Positions 10,071 through 12,248 of a DNA stretch of 12,248 nucleotides are shown here, piece by piece. The translations under genes were made by a program, and so were the position numbers. Numbering within the stretch: the stretch's first letter is position 1; each line of letters starts with the position of its first letter. This DNA is from Kitasatospora phosalacinea (GTDB taxonomy: Bacteria; Actinomycetota; Actinomycetes; Streptomycetales; Streptomycetaceae). The notes under the pieces were generated by a model. That model made no database searches and was not told where the DNA came from. It saw only the letters and a program-made list of their open reading frames with translations. Location of the stretch: NCBI RefSeq assembly GCF_000716545.1, contig NZ_JNWZ01000106.1, positions 1 through 12,248 of the forward strand. Reading direction: 5' to 3'.

Positions 10071-10100
10071 GCGGCCCGCCGTCCGGGGACGGCGGGCCGC
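10071..10100. terminator. Hairpin between phosphatase remnant and anchor-protein gene
   Basis: GCGGCCCGCCGTC (10071-10083) pairs perfectly with GACGGCGGGCCGC (10088-10100) around CGGG. It starts 5 bases after the stop of the plus-strand remnant and 25 bases beyond the minus-strand gene's stop, so it can terminate transcription from both directions. Confidence 0.75.
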
Positions 10101-10125
10101 TTGGCGGAAGCTTTCTGCGGGTGGG

Positions 10126-11514
10126 TCAGTGCCTGCGGCCCCGGCGGCGCAGCAGGAGGGTGCCGGTGGCGAGGGCCGCGGCGGCGGTGGCCGCGGCGAG
10201 CGGGAGGCCGGGGCCGGCGCCGGTCGCGGGCAGTTCGCCGCCCGGGCCGGTGGGGGACGGGGCGGGCCGGGTCCGCGAGGCGCTGGGGGACGGGCTGGGG
10301 CCGGTGTTCGGGCTGGGACTGGTGGACGGGCCGGGGCTGGGGGACGGGCTCGGCGAGGGGCTGGGGGCGGGCTTTCCGGTGCCGCTGGGGCTGGGCGAGG
10401 GGCTGGTGCTCTCGCAGTCGATGACGGCGTCGAACGGCCAGTAGTGCAGTTCCCCGGCCACGATCGACGTGCCGCCGGCCAGCGGCCCGGCGTCGTAGGC
10501 GCGGGCGATGACGTCGCCCTCGAGGTTGGAGGCGTTGACGTCCTTGAGGTGGGCGTTCGGCGCGTAGACGGTGCCTTCCAGGGAATCGCCGCTGGCCATG
10601 GTGAGGTCGGTGGCGTCCGGGAAGTCCCACAGCACGTACGGGGCCTGCGGGCCGCTGATCCCCGCCGTGTTGGGGTTGTCCCAGACGAACACGCCGCCTT
10701 CGGCGGTGGTGTCGGTGACGATCAGCAGCGGGGTGTCCTTGGTGGGCTGGTCGTGGAAGTTGATCTCGCTTAGCGCGTTCATCTGCTGGCCCGTCAGGTG
10801 CAGCACGTTGGTGCGGCCGGGGGTGAGCGTCAGGTGGCCGATGACGCCCGGCGGGTAGGGGCCGTCGGGCAGCGGGTTGCCAGCGTCGTCGAGGAGGGTG
10901 ACGTTCTGCGCACAGGCCGCCATCATCCGGGCGCGTTCGCGGAAGACCTCGAAGGCGCTGGTGAAGTCGATCAGGCCGGGCGCCGGTCCGACCGAGGCGA
11001 GCGGCTGGTCCAGCGTCATCTCGATCCGCGGCACCGAGTTGTGCACCGCACCGGAGGCCACCACCTGGGTGTTGACCTGGGCTCCGTTGACGTCCCGGTC
11101 GACGGCGTGCGCGCCGGTCAGGTCGCCGATCTTGGTGTAGCCGCCGCTGAGCACCTTCAGCACCCCGCCGGGGGAACTGCCGGCGAAGTCGACCCGGCCG
11201 CCGACCACCAGCGCGGCCGGGTGGTCGTCGCCGGGGGCGGTGAAGGTGCCGGGGGTGTGCAGGCTGACGTTGTAGCCGGAGCCGAAGGTGAGGTTGCCGC
11301 CGGTGGCGATCGGGCCCTCGGCTTCGGTGCTGCCCAGCGTGGTGTTCTGCTCCACGAAGGCGTTGTAGCCGAGGTTCCCCTCGACCGGGTTGCCGATCGA
11401 GGCCCGCTTGGAGCCGACCGCGACGGCTGACGGTGACAGCAGGGCCGGGACGAGCACGGGTGTGGTGGCGAGGCCGAGCGAGAGGGCCGCGAGGGCCAGG
11501 GGGCGTACGGACAT
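10126..11514 (-). CDS. Choice-of-anchor-A surface protein with LPATG sorting signal
   Basis: A 462-residue wall-anchored protein. The signal peptide is ~1-32 (ending SAVA). A choice-of-anchor-A domain covers ~41-366, with the typical opening GNLGYNAFVEQNTTLGSTEAEG, a middle TFGSGYNV/ALVVGGRVDF region and the closing LEGTVYAPNAHLKD and GELHYWPF. It is followed by a Ser-Pro repeat spacer (371-425) that should span the wall. The C-terminus has LPATG (428-432), a hydrophobic helix (435-455) and the basic tail RRRGRRH, a complete sortase signal. Streptomycete class E sortases usually take LAxTG, so the Pro variant is notable. Function may be adhesion or matrix binding; this is inferred from the domain. 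The ATG at 11514 has no Shine-Dalgarno but lies six bases after TAATCT, suggesting a leaderless mRNA. No sortase gene is in the window. Confidence 0.88.
   Translation of the reverse strand: MSVRPLALAALSLGLATTPVLVPALLSPSAVAVGSKRASIGNPVEGNLGYNAFVEQNTTLGSTEAEGPIATGGNLTFGSGYNVSLHTPGTFTAPGDDHPAALVVGGRVDFAGSSPGGVLKVLSGGYTKIGDLTGAHAVDRDVNGAQVNTQVVASGAVHNSVPRIEMTLDQPLASVGPAPGLIDFTSAFEVFRERARMMAACAQNVTLLDDAGNPLPDGPYPPGVIGHLTLTPGRTNVLHLTGQQMNALSEINFHDQPTKDTPLLIVTDTTAEGGVFVWDNPNTAGISGPQAPYVLWDFPDATDLTMASGDSLEGTVYAPNAHLKDVNASNLEGDVIARAYDAGPLAGGTSIVAGELHYWPFDAVIDCESTSPSPSPSGTGKPAPSPSPSPSPSPGPSTSPSPNTGPSPSPSASRTRPAPSPTGPGGELPATGAGPGLPLAAATAAAALATGTLLLRRRGRRH
10240..10404 (-). repeat. Ser-Pro low-complexity repeat coding region
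   Basis: Encodes residues 371-425 of the anchor protein, mainly SP dipeptides with Gly, Thr and Lys interruptions. The DNA is a run of similar hexamer-like units rich in GGGGCT and GGGGAC on the plus strand, so copy number is likely to vary between strains. Confidence 0.75.
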
Positions 11515-11520
11515 AGCGGG

Positions 11521-11526
11521 AGATTA
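11521..11526 (-). promoter_or_regulatory. Candidate -10 box for leaderless anchor-protein mRNA
   Basis: On the minus strand TAATCT ends six bases before the ATG at 11514, exactly where a -10 would put the transcription start at or next to the A of the ATG. There is no Shine-Dalgarno in the 20 bases before the ATG. The -35 region (about 11544-11550) is poor. Confidence 0.4.
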
Positions 11527-12011
11527 GGTGGGTAAAGCGGCGAATCTCACGCAGCCACGCGGCACTTCCCCGGACGGCGGCACCCCCTCGGACGGGGCGT
11601 CGACGGCACGGCGCCGCTCACTTGGCGAATTCGGAGCCGGCGCCCGGGAACCCCCGCCGAACCGGTTCCGGCACGAACCGGCTCGCTCCCGGCACTCCTC
11701 CACTGCCGGACGCCTCCGCCGACCGGCTCATCGGAGCGCCATCCGGGGCTTGAGTTCCCTAACCCCGTCGACCGGCGGCCGCGCCACAGCACCCCGGGCG
11801 GCTCCGAACGCCCTCCCCGGCGCGCCCCGGCCACCGCCCGTCACCACCGGACGGCGGGGCCGACGGGCACCCCCTCCCCCGCGGTTTCCCGCCACCGGGC
11901 ACCGTCCGCGCACCGACCGGAATCTGACGTCACGCCAGGTCGCCCCGGCCGGGCGGGCGGCGACGGTGGCCGGATCCCGCCATCCGCCAACTGCCCGCCG
12001 GTGGCAAACAC
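11527..12011. other. Intergenic stretch without a recognisable gene
   Basis: Open frames here on both strands are Pro/Arg-rich, lack ribosome binding sites and show no family resemblance. The only structure seen is a pair of CGAACCGG copies (11658-11665 and 11674-11681) that can form a 7-bp hairpin (11662-11681), and the palindrome TGACGTCA near 11927-11934. Neither has an evident role. Confidence 0.5.
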
Positions 12012-12041
12012 TTGCCAATTGGTATAGGCCAATCGTAGCCT
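12012..12041 (+). promoter_or_regulatory. Candidate promoter in AT-rich island
   Basis: TTGCCA (12012-12017), an 18-base spacer and TAGCCT (12036-12041). The island is strikingly AT-rich for this window. The likely transcript would start near 12048 and run into the start codon at 12162, about 110 bases later. The spacer is filled by the palindrome at 12018-12033. Confidence 0.42.
12018..12033. promoter_or_regulatory. DasR-box-like palindrome with 12-base element (copy 2)
   Basis: ATTGGTATAGGCCAAT is an imperfect 16-base palindrome with five perfect outer pairs (ATTGG/CCAAT). It keeps 12 of the 16 positions of the DasR box core as I recall it (A-S-TGGTCTAGACCA-S-T), including TGGT, TAG and CCA. 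Its minus strand contains TTGGCCTATACC, identical to 2146-2157. GCCAAT also occurs as a direct repeat (12014-12019, 12028-12033). DasR is the GntR-family repressor of aminosugar and chitin genes; binding here is inference. Confidence 0.4.
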
Positions 12042-12161
12042 TCGGACGGTTCGCGGTGTGCAGGGTCCACATCGCGCCGCCCCGGGGTCGCTCCCCGCGG
12101 CCCGCGGGCAGGCGTGCCCGCTCCTCCCCCACCATCGACCCGACCTTCCCGAGGAGTCTCA

Positions 12162-12248
12162 ATGACCGAGTCAAGCTGCCTGCGCGTCCGGATCGGGGGT
12201 GAAGATCCGGTTGTCGCGCAGGAGTGCCCACAGGACGCTGACGCGTCG
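12162..12248 (+). CDS. Possible 5' end of a gene (competes with the reverse-strand transposase end)
   Basis: The ATG at 12162 is preceded by GAGGAG (12151-12156) with a five-base spacing, one of the best ribosome binding sites in the window. It lies ~110 bases after a promoter-like island. The frame stays open for 29 codons to the window edge (MTESSCLRVR...), but the peptide is not recognisable and its third-position G/C is lower than in neighbouring genes. Downstream of the first few codons the DNA reads on the other strand as a transposase C-terminus. The simplest reconciliation is a gene start interrupted by an insertion sequence. Confidence 0.25.
   Translation, partial: MTESSCLRVRIGGEDPVVAQECPQDADAS
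12171..12248 (-). CDS. C-terminal end of an IS110-type transposase (partial)
   Basis: The last 25 codons of a minus-strand gene that continues beyond the window, ending in TGA at 12171-12173. The peptide RRVSVLWALLRDNRIFTP plus a short Asp/Ala tail fits the characteristic end of IS110-family (DEDD) transposases, which read like RRRVDVLWALLRD followed by a few polar residues. No catalytic residues are visible in this stretch. IS110 elements lack classic terminal inverted repeats, so the element boundary cannot be placed. I recognise the family by this C-terminal pattern only. Confidence 0.55.
   Translation of the reverse strand, partial: RRVSVLWALLRDNRIFTPDPDAQAA

Noticed and set aside
11658..11681. 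CGAACCGG repeat pair as an operator or attachment site
   Set aside because: Only two short copies, GC-rich and not near a start codon; a chance hairpin is as likely.
11927..11934. TGACGTCA palindrome
   Set aside because: It is a single 8-base palindrome with no neighbouring promoter or repeat, and is easily chance.
11528..12231. Open frames of 167-224 residues on both strands in the right intergenic region
   Set aside because: They are Pro/Arg/Gly-rich, have no ribosome binding site and no family-like motif; they overlap the promoter-like island.

Overview
The window looks like chromosomal DNA of a high-GC filamentous actinomycete, most likely Streptomycetaceae (Streptomyces or Kitasatospora). 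The grounds are the very high GC with strong G/C preference at third codon positions, GTG starts, GC-rich hairpin terminators without U-tracts, a serine/proline-rich sortase substrate, and protein families typical of that group. Nothing points to a phage, plasmid, CRISPR array, RNA gene cluster or biosynthetic gene cluster.

Layout. Bases 1-114 hold a GCCCC repeat and a hairpin that probably ends an upstream gene. An EntS-like MFS exporter (115-1413, +) converges on a PadR-family repressor (1448-1951, -), and a hairpin at the junction overlaps the repressor's stop codon. Divergent from padR is a cytoplasmic GH13 alpha-glucosidase-type enzyme (2254-3969, +). Its candidate promoter is covered by a perfect ATACCTA-N5-TAGGTAT palindrome. 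After a 13-bp terminator comes an NADP-type glutamate dehydrogenase (4362-5741, +) with a long, structured leader. A small three-helix membrane protein (5993-6637, +) and a lipoprotein with an M15/DD-peptidase-like zinc motif (6897-7883, +) follow, each with a hairpin downstream.

The right half encodes secreted or surface proteins on the minus strand: a lamin-tail-domain plus propeller-like protein (8130-9563) and a choice-of-anchor-A protein with an LPATG sorting signal (10126-11514). Between them lies a 5'-truncated dual-specificity phosphatase remnant (about 9847-10065, +). The last ~730 bases are mostly non-coding. They contain an AT-rich promoter-like island (12012-12041) with a DasR-box-like palindrome, a start codon with a good ribosome binding site (12162, +), and, on the opposite strand, what looks like the C-terminal end of an IS110-type transposase running off the window.

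Functional picture. Genes are mostly single transcription units separated by clear terminators: central carbon and nitrogen enzymes on the left, cell-envelope proteins on the right. I found no convincing multi-gene novel system. The observations most worth following are regulatory (a 12-base element shared by two promoter-like sites, and a palindrome over the GH13 promoter) and evolutionary (the truncated phosphatase, and the possible IS junction at the right edge).
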